A stretch of DNA of 48,779 bases, from IMG/VR virus record IMGVR_UViG_3300027973_000006, positions 1 to 48,779 of that record; one strand, written 5' to 3'. The translations under genes and the position numbers were made by a program. The DNA comes from a virus. The notes under the pieces were generated by a model. That model saw only the letters and a program-made list of their open reading frames with translations. It was not told the origin of the DNA and did no database searches. Below are positions 1-8,328 of the stretch, in pieces (within the stretch, counting starts at the first letter, position 1; the number at the start of each line of letters is the position of its first letter).

Positions 1-127
1 CTGGAGCGGACTGGATGGTGGAAGCTATAGCTGCTTATGAAAAAGGGAAGCCTTCTCAATCAATAGCAGCAAGTTTGATCTACATCTCTGAGACACTTGA
101 ACTTATGAGAATGTTGATCGACCCAGA
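1..127. repeat. Terminal direct repeat, left copy
   Basis: These 127 bases are identical to 48653-48779 at the other end. The repeat lies inside one reading frame that continues across the joined ends, so the molecule is circular or circularly permuted. A length of exactly 127 matches the largest k-mer used by common de Bruijn assemblers, so I read it as an assembly overlap rather than a biological T7-type terminal repeat. Confidence 0.95.
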
Positions 128-179
128 AACACCAGAAAATGTTGAATTTCCAGGGGGCAAGGAGTTTCCAAAGTCATGA
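1..179 (+). CDS. Small protein of unknown function, 3-prime part of a junction-spanning gene
   Basis: This is the downstream part of a 63-residue gene whose ATG lies at 48640, so the frame enters mid-codon and the first full codon starts at base 3. The full product begins MLNKTGADWMVEAIAAYEKG and ends in a glycine/lysine-rich tail. The stop TGA overlaps the ATG of the terminase small subunit (ATGA, 176-179), which implies translational coupling. Its position directly ahead of terS suggests a packaging-related or regulatory role, but no family is recognised. The helical, mixed-charge composition gives no further clue. Confidence 0.7.
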   Translation, partial: GADWMVEAIAAYEKGKPSQSIAASLIYISETLELMRMLIDPETPENVEFPGGKEFPKS

Positions 180-634
180 TAGATTCAGACAGTTTTTACG
201 AAATGCTGGAGAATATCCAGCGTGGAATTGACTTCAAATTAGCAATGAAGGCCTTTGGGATTTCTAAAAGGGATCTTGAACCTTGGCATAAAAAAGAAAT
301 GGTTAAGGCTAAAGCACAGGCCACTATAGCAATGCAACAGGTTATCCATGAACATGGTTCTGAGGATTGGCGAGCAATGCAATGGATAATTGAACGAAAT
401 AATAAGGAACGAGATGATGAACAAGAACTCCAAAAACTCCTCAACAAACAACTTGCAAAAGAGATGGCAAAAGGCCTTATCGAGTCCAGCGTTGCAGGGG
501 AAACTCTTGGAAATCCAAGAAGTGAAGAGAGTGAATCGGGAGAAGCAGAAGACTATAGTGATTCCGAAAAACCCAGGGGAGTATTGCGAATACCTAGGGA
601 TAAGCTTGACCCCCCAGCAGATGGAAATATTTGA
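176..634 (+). CDS. terS: Terminase small subunit (probable)
   Basis: This 152-residue protein sits directly before the large terminase, the usual place for the DNA-recognition subunit that selects genome ends for packaging. The N-terminal third (about residues 8-40, with LAMKAFGISKRDLEPW) resembles the helix-turn-helix of small terminases. A charged helical stretch at residues 75-100 fits the oligomerisation region, and the tail is rich in Glu and Ser. The start overlaps the upstream stop by four bases. The last 70 or so codons are also read in another frame as the start of terL. The assignment rests on context and the HTH-like pattern. Confidence 0.7.
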   Translation: MIDSDSFYEMLENIQRGIDFKLAMKAFGISKRDLEPWHKKEMVKAKAQATIAMQQVIHEHGSEDWRAMQWIIERNNKERDDEQELQKLLNKQLAKEMAKGLIESSVAGETLGNPRSEESESGEAEDYSDSEKPRGVLRIPRDKLDPPADGNI

Positions 635-1970
635 TTCGGTTGCCAATGGTGCAAGAAAAGTTTTGGTTCGATCCGCACACAATCAAGGCAAAACTTTTTT
701 GTGTGCTGTTATTGCAAGTTGGTTTCACGACCACTTTACCCCATCAGAAGTTTTGATTTCAGCACCTGTTGCCCAGCAGATAAAAGATGGTGTGTTCAAA
801 GAACTAAGGCGAGTCAGGCCAAGAGATCCAAACTGGATGCCCAAGGCTAATCGTCTTGAAAAGAACCCCTCGCATTACATCCAAGGTTTAACCGCTCAGA
901 AGGCCGATGCTTTTCAAGGTAGACATTCCGCTGGTGGTTTATGCATTCTCTTTGATGAGGCATCAGGTATTGAACCAACCTTCTGGGAACGAGCAGAATC
1001 AATGCTTTCAGCCAGCAAAGAGAATTGTTTATGGTTCTGCATTTTCAATCCATATGATGCATCATCACCCGCCTATTTTGCTGAGAACTCTCCTGATTGG
1101 AAAGTGTTTCACCTCTCCGCTCTTGACCATCCTAATGTTGCTTTTAAGGCCGATCTGGTTCCAGGTGCAATTAACTATGAGTATGTAGAGAACCGCATCA
1201 AAAACGAATGTAGAACCGCTAGAGAAGGTGAGGAATCTGAGCCAGGGTTCTTTACCTTCAATGACCGAAACTACATGGTTGAAGACCCGCTGTTTGATAT
1301 CCAAGTTCTTGGAAGATACCCAAGTAAGGCGATCAACTCGGTATGGGGTGCTTTGGCACTTAAACAAATCCTTGATCCAATACCGCTCAATAAAGATTGG
1401 GTTGTTCAGATTGGTGCTGACCCTGCAAGGTTCGGTGACGATAGATCATGCTTGGTTGTCAGACATGGATGCTGCATCATAGATGCAAAGGAGTATCGTG
1501 GTTTGTCTACGAAAGAATTCTCGGAAAAGATTAAAGAGTATTGCCAAAAGTATGAAACACCAAGGCAATCGCAATTTAAAATTCCTGTGCTTATCGATGA
1601 GGGTGGTGTAGGTGGTGGTGTAGTCGATAACAAGGGTGACTATATGTTTTACGGTATTAATTCATCTGGTGAAGCACCTAGGTGGAGAGAGTTCCCAAAC
1701 ATGAGATCCGCACTTTGGTTTGAAGCAGCAGAATTAGCTATTGAGGGTAAAGTGTCTATCGGACATCTTCCGCTGCATATGCGTGAAAGGATGATGGAAG
1801 AGTTACGCACACCAGTATACATTGTGGATACGAATGGCAGAAGAGTGGTCGAGTCTAAGGACATGATGAAGCGTAGACTCAAGCACTCTCCTGACCTTGC
1901 AGATGCTTTTAACTTAGCTCTGATGTCGATCCCTCGGATTGGGATTGAGAAGGTGATTGGTCATTTATAA
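414..1970 (+). CDS. terL: Terminase large subunit
   Basis: This is the ATP-driven packaging motor and headful or site-specific nuclease, about 518 residues. The ATPase domain has a Walker A-type loop RSAHNQGKT near residue 88, a Walker B LCILFDE near 175 and the coupling segment WFCIFNP. The C-terminal RNase H-like nuclease shows the acidic motifs GADPARFGDD, VLIDEGG and SPDLADAFNLAL. I chose ATG 414 because AAGGA lies 5 bases upstream; a TTG at 390 is also open. The gene overlaps terS out of frame by 221 bases, and conserved terminase sequence (NPGEYCEYLG onward) starts near base 570, so at least 65 bases of overlap are certain. The 3-prime end overlaps the convergent primase gene by 62 bases. 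Confidence 0.95.
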   Translation: MMNKNSKNSSTNNLQKRWQKALSSPALQGKLLEIQEVKRVNREKQKTIVIPKNPGEYCEYLGISLTPQQMEIFDSVANGARKVLVRSAHNQGKTFLCAVIASWFHDHFTPSEVLISAPVAQQIKDGVFKELRRVRPRDPNWMPKANRLEKNPSHYIQGLTAQKADAFQGRHSAGGLCILFDEASGIEPTFWERAESMLSASKENCLWFCIFNPYDASSPAYFAENSPDWKVFHLSALDHPNVAFKADLVPGAINYEYVENRIKNECRTAREGEESEPGFFTFNDRNYMVEDPLFDIQVLGRYPSKAINSVWGALALKQILDPIPLNKDWVVQIGADPARFGDDRSCLVVRHGCCIIDAKEYRGLSTKEFSEKIKEYCQKYETPRQSQFKIPVLIDEGGVGGGVVDNKGDYMFYGINSSGEAPRWREFPNMRSALWFEAAELAIEGKVSIGHLPLHMRERMMEELRTPVYIVDTNGRRVVESKDMMKRRLKHSPDLADAFNLALMSIPRIGIEKVIGHL

Positions 1971-4386
1971 CGATGTACATTGATCCAGCACCATTCGCAT
2001 CTCTGCTTTTCCTGATTGAAATTTCACCGCAATCTTGAAGGTATCGGATTGCATCATCAACGCTCTGCCCGCTGTGTACGATCTTCCTGAGATGCCTTTT
2101 CGCATCAATCATCTTTACACCATACACATCTGGTTCGATTTCATTCAATGAATCCTTAATCATGTTTAATAGTTTGTCTGTAATTTCACCGAACTTGGTA
2201 TCGCTTACCATGACTGTATTAGCGGTTTGCCTCTTATTCACTTCACGCACAAATTTAAATCCAGAGGTAACTCCAGCTAGCGAAATTGTATCAGCGTTTA
2301 TGTCTTGGCTTAACTCCCACAGGCAAGCTATTTTTAAGGCTAACTCAGGAAGTCTAGCACATGAAGAAGCCTTTTCTTCTTCGCTGTTCTTCTGGTACTT
2401 GGAATACAGATCATCATTTTCCCACACTTGAGTTTGAAAAAATTCTAACGCATCTTCATCAAGAAGAAGTATTTTTGAATCTTTTTCAATCTGATTAAGC
2501 GGAGCATTGCCAAGTGCATCGAGTTTAGTGTCTGCCATGAATTCCTTGATCACTCCAGGCACAAGGTTTTCATTCATGGCAATCAGTCTTGCAGCAACCT
2601 CAACCAAATATTCTGGAATGGGTTCCGATACTGACATACCCCGAAGATTCATTCTGCCTCGAATTGCAGATTGTAGAATCAGCAAACGATTGTAAAAACC
2701 TGACCGAAGCATCTTAGGTGATAGTGCCTTAAAATATTCTTCTGGGGTTGATGAAGTCATAATGGAAAGGAATGGGTAGCGAATAAAGTTTTCTGAGTCC
2801 GCATCACCCGCTTTAGCTCGCCTCTTAATATAGTTTGATGTGAACAGTTCTAGCATTGTTCCCATTACATCGTTGAACCTTGTGTCACCTGACTTTGCTT
2901 TCTCAAGATCAAATGCACCTTCATCTGCCATGAGAAATTTTGGGCCTTGAATTACCTTCTCTTCAAGACCTTCTCTTGAACCCACCTTCGTCATCAAGAG
3001 GCTAGCGTTATCAATTTCCATACAGATTCTAGCGTTCAATTTTCTTGGAAAATCTTTGCCCGAAGCTGTCAGCCCAAGCACAACAATATATAGGTTAAGC
3101 TTTAGTTCATTCGGCCCCATGATGCATCTTCCCACCAAAGCAGAGAACATACCTAATGCAGATGCAGCAGCGATTCTCTTCTCTGGGTATAGTGCGTTCC
3201 TCATGCAGTAGTCAATGTAAGTGTCGATCCAACCTGGAAAAGAAATGGCATCATCAGGCACAATGTCTACGGTTCTAATTTGTTTAACTTTACCTGATTT
3301 CGTTGTTTCAAGAAAATCCCACCTAGATTCATTCACAGGTTCATCTTCAATTTTGTCTATTGAATATTTCGCAAATACCTGTGCGTAAAATGTTTTCCAC
3401 TCCCTGCTCCCTGGTTGCCACCCTCGGCTCATACAATAAACATAATCTTTAGTTAGTGGAATGTTTGGACTCAATCTCCAATCCAATGGGCTAAAATTCC
3501 AATAGCGATCCATCCCGCCATTCTTGCACCCTGCAATAGCGTTAGGTTCTCGCCCTGACGAATCAGGATGCCACACCATGAAGTAGTCATGCCTGACCTC
3601 AACTACTCGGTAAGAATCTGGAAGGATTTCGGGCCATGAAGTTTCTGCTCGCCATTGATCAAGAGCAGTTTTTTTACCTATCTCTTTGTACTGGTAAGGT
3701 TCCTTGTTGAGTTCAATGAATCTCTTTGCTGCTTTTTGGTCATATGATTGAGCAAATGACATCAGGAATTCATGTTCATCCGCAGTAAGCATTGGTATAG
3801 TTGCAACATCTCCATGAATCATTTTATATGGCTTAACTAATCCATCAATTTTTGAGACTGCCTGAGAATAGAATCCAACTACATATCCACCCGCCCCCCT
3901 AGTTTCAATTAGTGGTGGAGCAATCTTTTTAGTCGATCCTTTAGCTTTAGCTTCGGAAAGCCATCTCTTGCCATTATCAGTAGACATTACCGCTAATTCA
4001 CGGCACTTTGATTTACCTAATGGCAAGTAGTAGAAAATGTGTAAACCTTCAGATGGTGTTGTTTCTACGCATCCGCAAAGTTTATCGTGTAGTTCTTTGC
4101 TAGTTGCTTCCAAGTCAGGGAGGAAGTCAATTGCTACCTTTGGGCAATCAATATCAAGGCACTCAAGATCCTTGTTTTTGCCAACAACTGGGCCACAGTT
4201 GATTGCAATCCCTGCTACATTTGCATGGCTAAAATCTATCTCAATTTCGAGGTCTGATAGCGGGTTAGCTCTTAGCTCAACTATTCGGTTAGTTCGCTTA
4301 ATTACTGGGGTTTTATCGACCTTAGTCGAGAAGACTGATAACCCCTGTTTACGAACTCGCAACGCCTGTTTTTTTATTTCTTCCAA
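1909..4386 (-). CDS. Prim-pol / DUF3987-type ATPase fusion (replicative primase-helicase)
   Basis: This 825-residue protein joins an archaeo-eukaryotic-type primase-polymerase domain to a P-loop ATPase domain. The N-terminal part has the catalytic acidic motif LDID (residues 77-80), the nucleotide-binding TTPSEGLH (109-116) and ETRGAGGYVVGF (161-172). The C-terminal half has Walker A GLTASGKD (438-445) and Walker B FLMADEG (484-490) and resembles DUF3987. It probably primes and unwinds phage DNA. The start is a TTG at 4386, because no ATG lies nearby and AGGTG is 5 bases upstream. It is the last gene of the leftward replication operon. The stop lies inside the end of terL. Confidence 0.85.
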   Translation of the reverse strand: MEEIKKQALRVRKQGLSVFSTKVDKTPVIKRTNRIVELRANPLSDLEIEIDFSHANVAGIAINCGPVVGKNKDLECLDIDCPKVAIDFLPDLEATSKELHDKLCGCVETTPSEGLHIFYYLPLGKSKCRELAVMSTDNGKRWLSEAKAKGSTKKIAPPLIETRGAGGYVVGFYSQAVSKIDGLVKPYKMIHGDVATIPMLTADEHEFLMSFAQSYDQKAAKRFIELNKEPYQYKEIGKKTALDQWRAETSWPEILPDSYRVVEVRHDYFMVWHPDSSGREPNAIAGCKNGGMDRYWNFSPLDWRLSPNIPLTKDYVYCMSRGWQPGSREWKTFYAQVFAKYSIDKIEDEPVNESRWDFLETTKSGKVKQIRTVDIVPDDAISFPGWIDTYIDYCMRNALYPEKRIAAASALGMFSALVGRCIMGPNELKLNLYIVVLGLTASGKDFPRKLNARICMEIDNASLLMTKVGSREGLEEKVIQGPKFLMADEGAFDLEKAKSGDTRFNDVMGTMLELFTSNYIKRRAKAGDADSENFIRYPFLSIMTSSTPEEYFKALSPKMLRSGFYNRLLILQSAIRGRMNLRGMSVSEPIPEYLVEVAARLIAMNENLVPGVIKEFMADTKLDALGNAPLNQIEKDSKILLLDEDALEFFQTQVWENDDLYSKYQKNSEEEKASSCARLPELALKIACLWELSQDINADTISLAGVTSGFKFVREVNKRQTANTVMVSDTKFGEITDKLLNMIKDSLNEIEPDVYGVKMIDAKRHLRKIVHSGQSVDDAIRYLQDCGEISIRKSRDANGAGSMYIVINDQSPSQSQSEGSTSELS

Positions 4387-4434
4387 GGCACACCTATTCC
4401 TTTGATTTTGTTGTTAAATTAGTTAAGATAATGT

Positions 4435-4457
4435 TGCTGGGCTGCTTCCTCCCAGCA
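4435..4457. other. Intergenic hairpin between helicase and primase genes
   Basis: A perfect 7-bp stem (TGCTGGG with CCCAGCA) closes a 9-base loop in the 85-base gap between the helicase stop and the primase start. No T-run follows on either strand, so it is not a normal intrinsic terminator. It could protect or process the polycistronic message. Confidence 0.5.
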
Positions 4458-4471
4458 CAGGGGGAGTGGTT

Positions 4472-6124
4472 TCACCCTTTCGCCACTCCTCCGCTTATTA
4501 CTCTGCTACTTTGAAAGGTGTAACTATCGATGTGATAGTACCCCTTTTCATTTATATGTGTCCTGATAGCAATTGGTTTCGGAATGGTATCTAACCACTC
4601 TTGAATTTGCAAGCTTTCTTTATTCATGTTCCAATGCTTGTCTGGTAAACCTTTTGCACCAATGGATTTAAGCCATTTCCAAACTATAAATTCTAATCCA
4701 TGCTTAAGAGAGTGATAGCATCGAATTAATTTACCTTCAAGCGTTTCGTGTGTTTCGAGTATACAAGGATCTGATGCAGGTGTTTTGCGATAAATTGTAT
4801 ATCCAGTAGCAACGATTTCATATTGCTTTGGTTGTCTTCCAGCAAGTATTTCGCCATTGGTTTGACTAGCAGAAAGTTTCTCAGGAAATAAAGATTCTTC
4901 CTCTTTAGGTTTGAAGTATCCGCAAGAAGGGCAAATTACATTGCCAATTCTGTGTATAAGATTACATGAAGGGCAGCGTTTCACTTTAGCTGCTGGAAGT
5001 TCAATGCCTTGAGCATCAACTACAATCTGATCGATGCAACCATGCCTCAGAGCATTATCACCGAAATCAAGTATCAGGCAATTCTCTTTATCTGGAGCAA
5101 GTCTGAAACCCCTGCCCACCATCTGATACCACAACCCCTTCGACATGGTTGGCCTCATCACCACAACGCAATCAATCATTGGGGCATCAAAACCTGTGGT
5201 AAGAACAGCTACATTTACTAACCATTTAAAACTGTTAACACGAAAACCATTGATCAAAAAATCTCTAATCGTTGAATGGGTTTCGCCTGTTATCATATTT
5301 GCTGATTGGCCCTGCTTCTTTAATTCATTAAGAATCATTTCAGCGTGTTTAATTGATGAGGCAAACACTAACACAGATTTTCTTGAAGATGCTTTTACGA
5401 TTGCTTCTTTAACGCTGGATTGAACAAGATCAGCATTCTCAAGAATTGAATCTAAATCCTTAGAAAAGTATTCACCCGCTCTGATGCGTACATTCTTTAG
5501 ATCAGGCGAATCACTTGTACCCATCGTAACTAATGGTGAAAGAAATCCTTCATCAATCAAATCCCTGACCCCGATTGCGTAGCAGCAATTGTCAAAGGTC
5601 TTTTCTTTATGCCCAAAAATGATTCCGCTCTGGAGTCGATATGGTGTAGCGGTTAAGCCAACAACTTTTACCCTGGAGTTAGAAATCTTTGCCTGAGACA
5701 AAAACTTTCGGTACATCGTTTCTTTGTTCTGGCTTATCAGATGACATTCATCAATCATAATGAAATCCAGATAACCAAAGTCAGCACCCTTTCTGTACAC
5801 ACTTTGTATCCCTGCAATCGTCAAAGGCTTTACTTCTCTGCGTTTTAATGCAGCGGAGTAAACTCCGATTGACTCAACAGGAAGACCTGTGGTTGTCGCA
5901 TAATGTGTACAAGTCTTGTTGGATTGCTCTAGCAGTTCTTTTACATGAGACAGAATCATTCCCCTGCAATTCGGATTGGCCTCAAATGATCTTCTGATTA
6001 TTTCAGCCATGACTCTAGTTTTCCCGCCACCAGTTGGAATTACTATCACGGATGATTGCCCAGGGCGATCATGCTGAAATTCAAATAGTGAATTCACAGC
6101 ATCTTGTTGATACTTGCGTAGCAT
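4472..6124 (-). CDS. DEAD/DEAH-type superfamily 2 helicase with zinc finger
   Basis: This 550-residue ATP-dependent helicase has motif I IPTGGGKT (29-36), motif II DECH (125-128), motif III TAT (158-160), and motif VI QMVGRGFR (334-341). The order and spacing match the SSL2/UvsW-like branch of SF2. A four-cysteine zinc finger (C384, C387, C398, C401) follows the second RecA domain, and the last 140 residues are of unknown fold. It probably remodels forks or recombination intermediates during phage replication. Its ATG overlaps the upstream stop by one base (TAATG), showing tight coupling within the operon. Confidence 0.9.
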   Translation of the reverse strand: MLRKYQQDAVNSLFEFQHDRPGQSSVIVIPTGGGKTRVMAEIIRRSFEANPNCRGMILSHVKELLEQSNKTCTHYATTTGLPVESIGVYSAALKRREVKPLTIAGIQSVYRKGADFGYLDFIMIDECHLISQNKETMYRKFLSQAKISNSRVKVVGLTATPYRLQSGIIFGHKEKTFDNCCYAIGVRDLIDEGFLSPLVTMGTSDSPDLKNVRIRAGEYFSKDLDSILENADLVQSSVKEAIVKASSRKSVLVFASSIKHAEMILNELKKQGQSANMITGETHSTIRDFLINGFRVNSFKWLVNVAVLTTGFDAPMIDCVVVMRPTMSKGLWYQMVGRGFRLAPDKENCLILDFGDNALRHGCIDQIVVDAQGIELPAAKVKRCPSCNLIHRIGNVICPSCGYFKPKEEESLFPEKLSASQTNGEILAGRQPKQYEIVATGYTIYRKTPASDPCILETHETLEGKLIRCYHSLKHGLEFIVWKWLKSIGAKGLPDKHWNMNKESLQIQEWLDTIPKPIAIRTHINEKGYYHIDSYTFQSSRVISGGVAKG

Positions 6125-6501
6125 TATGACCTCCCTAACTTTGAGTACCCAAGAATCAAATTCGTTGCACCATAGTTATCGGTGGTTTCACCTATTTCGA
6201 CTAAGAAAGGTTTATCCACAAGTTCTTCTGGTTTCATTACGGTAGTTATACCGCATGAAGAAGCCAGTCGAGCCAGCTTTCTTCTTGAATCCGCTCTAAA
6301 CTTCGTGTCAGTCGAAAAGATGTGAAAGTTTGCATCTAATGCTCTGCCCTGCTGTGCCCCTTGAAGTATCTGCATATCGCAAGCAAGGTATTTGTTTCCC
6401 GCCCTAGATGTCTTAATCTCCGCTCGCATAATACGAGCGGAGTAAGTTCCAGCGGGAATTGGTTTTGTTTCTTCTGGATCGAATAAAGGTTCATCACTCA
6501 T
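6124..6501 (-). CDS. DUF669-type ssDNA-binding-like protein
   Basis: This 125-residue protein has the DUF669 layout: an N-terminal PAGTYSARIMRAEIKTSRAGNK segment (shown here in part by PAGTYSARI), a Gly-rich turn (QQGRALDANF), and a hydrophobic LARLASSCG helix. DUF669 proteins lie in phage replication operons next to AAA ATPases and helicases and are thought to bind single-stranded DNA. I chose ATG 6501 over the longer frame because GGAG lies 7 bases before it and the longer frame would run back through the neighbour. It overlaps the helicase start by one base. Confidence 0.75.
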   Translation of the reverse strand: MSDEPLFDPEETKPIPAGTYSARIMRAEIKTSRAGNKYLACDMQILQGAQQGRALDANFHIFSTDTKFRADSRRKLARLASSCGITTVMKPEELVDKPFLVEIGETTDNYGATNLILGYSKLGRS

Positions 6502-6502
6502 G

Positions 6503-6979
6503 TTAAGCTCCAAATAAGGTAGGTTGATTGTTAACAGACTTCTTCCTTTTAATCGGAAAGCTAACAGGTTTAATTCTTTTTTCTTCGACCCTTTGAACCG
6601 GATCTGTCTCAATCGATTTCAAAACCCGAATACCGTTATCGTCTTCAATAATCAGCCTAGATGGTGTTCTTGGAGTCCATAATGCAATATCTAATGCATC
6701 TTCTAAGCAATCTGGATAATCAGACTCAAAGGTGTTCTTCCAAGATTCCTTGTTTGACCAAGTGGGTGGAAAATTAAATTTTTCGACAATTGGTTCTGGA
6801 TCGACTGTCCAATGATGTGCTATTAGTTGACCATCTTCAGTAGACCAATCCGTGTCTACAACGCTTGCAATTCGTGAGCGATACATTCCCCTTCGCTCTA
6901 GTGTTTCAATAAAACTTTTTTCACCAAAGGCATTTGCAACCGCTGCCCTTAACTCAAAAATATTCGCAATAACTTCCAT
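6503..6979 (-). CDS. Replication-operon protein of unknown function
   Basis: A 158-residue acidic protein starting MEVIANIFELRAAVANAFGE. It has a tryptophan-rich middle (FPPTWSNKESWKN) and a basic tail ending NNQPTLFGA. That QPTLFG tail looks like a beta-clamp-binding type peptide (Q-x-x-L-F pattern), which would recruit the protein to the host sliding clamp; this is inference from a short motif. It starts 1 base after the lipoprotein stop with AAGGAG upstream, and its stop abuts the next start, so it is clearly an operon member. Confidence 0.65.
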   Translation of the reverse strand: MEVIANIFELRAAVANAFGEKSFIETLERRGMYRSRIASVVDTDWSTEDGQLIAHHWTVDPEPIVEKFNFPPTWSNKESWKNTFESDYPDCLEDALDIALWTPRTPSRLIIEDDNGIRVLKSIETDPVQRVEEKRIKPVSFPIKRKKSVNNQPTLFGA

Positions 6980-6980
6980 G

Positions 6981-7133
6981 TCACCACTCCTTTTTAAACT
7001 TAAGATTTACATCCATCTTTTCGATCACAGGACTGTCAGACATCAACTGTGTTGACAATCCTGTTTCTATCGAATTCCTAGTTCCTTGGCATCCAACCAA
7101 GAAACACAAACTAACCAATAAAAGTTTACTCAT
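6981..7133 (-). CDS. Small lipoprotein
   Basis: A 50-residue protein with a textbook lipoprotein signal: MSKLLLVSLC start, hydrophobic core and the lipobox LVGC (Cys15), followed by a 35-residue polar, partly acidic mature part. A strong AAGGAGG site precedes the ATG at 7133, and the TGA is separated by one base from the next ATG. After signal peptidase II cleavage it would be anchored to a membrane. Small phage lipoproteins made early often block superinfection (Cor and Llp are known cases); that role here is inference from size, signal and early expression. The mature sequence itself is not recognised. Confidence 0.75.
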   Translation of the reverse strand: MSKLLLVSLCFLVGCQGTRNSIETGLSTQLMSDSPVIEKMDVNLKFKKEW

Positions 7134-7188
7134 GCTGCACCTCCTTACCTTTCTTATCGGTTGCTTCCAAGCACAGCATGAGCAAAGA

Positions 7189-7584
7189 TTAAACAGCTTT
7201 CAAAAACTTTTCTACATTTTCGTAAGTAGAACCGTTCTTCTCGCTGTTTTTGATTTTAACCACACAGGCTTGACCAATGATGTTAGTCAAGGTCATACGG
7301 TCAAGGCCCAAAGCAGCATCAAGACTCTGCCTTAACTTAGCATGAATGCTACATACCTGTGGATTAGGATGACCGTCTTTAATATACAAGGTAAAGGTCT
7401 TATATCGACCCTGCATATCATGTGGAGCATCGATCTGGCAACCAAGAGACAACCATTTCTTGTCATCTTTGGTGCGAACTTCCGCTTTGGTAATGATTAC
7501 TGGATATTCCCCTGGCGAGAGGATATCTGCCTTAAGAAGCTCTTTAGCTTCATCTTGGCCAAAGATTTCAAATTCATCAGACAT
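7189..7584 (-). CDS. Second DUF669-like ssDNA-binding-like protein
   Basis: A 131-residue protein built like the gene at 6124-6501: an N-terminal acidic lead, a strand pair (SPGEYPVIITKAEVRTKDDK), a GRYKTFTLYI strand, a helix SLDAALG and a C-terminal strand region (ACVVKIKNSEKNGSTY). The pattern fits DUF669 and an OB-like ssDNA-binding role, but the two copies are strongly diverged. It lies 2 bases downstream of the Sak4-like ATPase, a pairing common in phage recombination modules, where an SSB-like protein loads the annealing ATPase. Confidence 0.65.
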   Translation of the reverse strand: MSDEFEIFGQDEAKELLKADILSPGEYPVIITKAEVRTKDDKKWLSLGCQIDAPHDMQGRYKTFTLYIKDGHPNPQVCSIHAKLRQSLDAALGLDRMTLTNIIGQACVVKIKNSEKNGSTYENVEKFLKAV

Positions 7585-7586
7585 AA

Positions 7587-8327
7587 CTATTTACCTTTCT
7601 TAGAAAAAATTTCATTAACCTTAGACACAAAATTGTCAACCGTCATGGTTCCAGTCACACCTGGAATCCGTGATTTCGCAGTCAAACCGCCCCTGGGAGT
7701 AACGGTAATGGTTCTGCGAACCTCATTACCATCCTTTTTAATAATTGGCTTGCCATCGTCACCAACCATCAGGTCGATTTCAACGAAGCCAATTAGATCA
7801 GCCCAAGAGGTAACCCATTCAGACATGGCCTTATCAGCCCTTACACCAAAGCTTGCGTATTCACCTCTTGTTGGATCATTAACCGATTTAACAGTACTAT
7901 GACACAAAAAGTAAACACCAAGATCCTTCTTTGCATTAAGGCTATTTATCAGCAAAGACATCTGAGTAACAGACTCAACAAGGCCTTTACCATACCCACC
8001 ACACGCTAGCACGATTGATGATGCTCCACTCGTTTGGCAGATGTGCTGGTGAAGCAATCGCTCCAAAGCAGTAAGAGAATCGATGACAATATTTTCATAA
8101 ACAAACTCTGTAGATGTTACGATTTCTTTAATCGTAGCCACAAATTCTGCCCATGTTTTTATTGCCACACAATCGATATCTATGCCAGAAATACCGCCCT
8201 CGACATCAATGAACAAAGCTTTAGAAAGCTTACTGCCCATCGTGGATTTACCCGAACCCTCCGCACCAAAGACAACTGCCTTTGGCTTATTAGTCAAACC
8301 AAAACCAACAGGCTTCCCAATTTTCAT
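7587..8327 (-). CDS. Sak4-like RecA-fold recombination ATPase (AAA_24 family)
   Basis: A 246-residue P-loop ATPase with Walker A GAEGSGKST (21-29) and a Walker B-type strand NIVIDS followed by LTALERLL. Later the FLCHSTVKS strand matches motif 3 of RecA-like folds. Length and layout match Sak4-type single-domain RecA homologues (Pfam AAA_24), which promote single-strand annealing together with a phage SSB. The flanking DUF669-like gene and the RecE-like nuclease in the opposite operon support this. It has an unusually regular RecA core with no extra domains. Confidence 0.85.
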   Translation of the reverse strand: MKIGKPVGFGLTNKPKAVVFGAEGSGKSTMGSKLSKALFIDVEGGISGIDIDCVAIKTWAEFVATIKEIVTSTEFVYENIVIDSLTALERLLHQHICQTSGASSIVLACGGYGKGLVESVTQMSLLINSLNAKKDLGVYFLCHSTVKSVNDPTRGEYASFGVRADKAMSEWVTSWADLIGFVEIDLMVGDDGKPIIKKDGNEVRRTITVTPRGGLTAKSRIPGVTGTMTVDNFVSKVNEIFSKKGK

Positions 8328-8328
8328 G

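Noticed and set aside
7342-7902. 186-codon plus-strand frame
   Set aside because: It spans two well-supported leftward genes (DUF669-like and Sak4-like) and has no domain or ribosome site.
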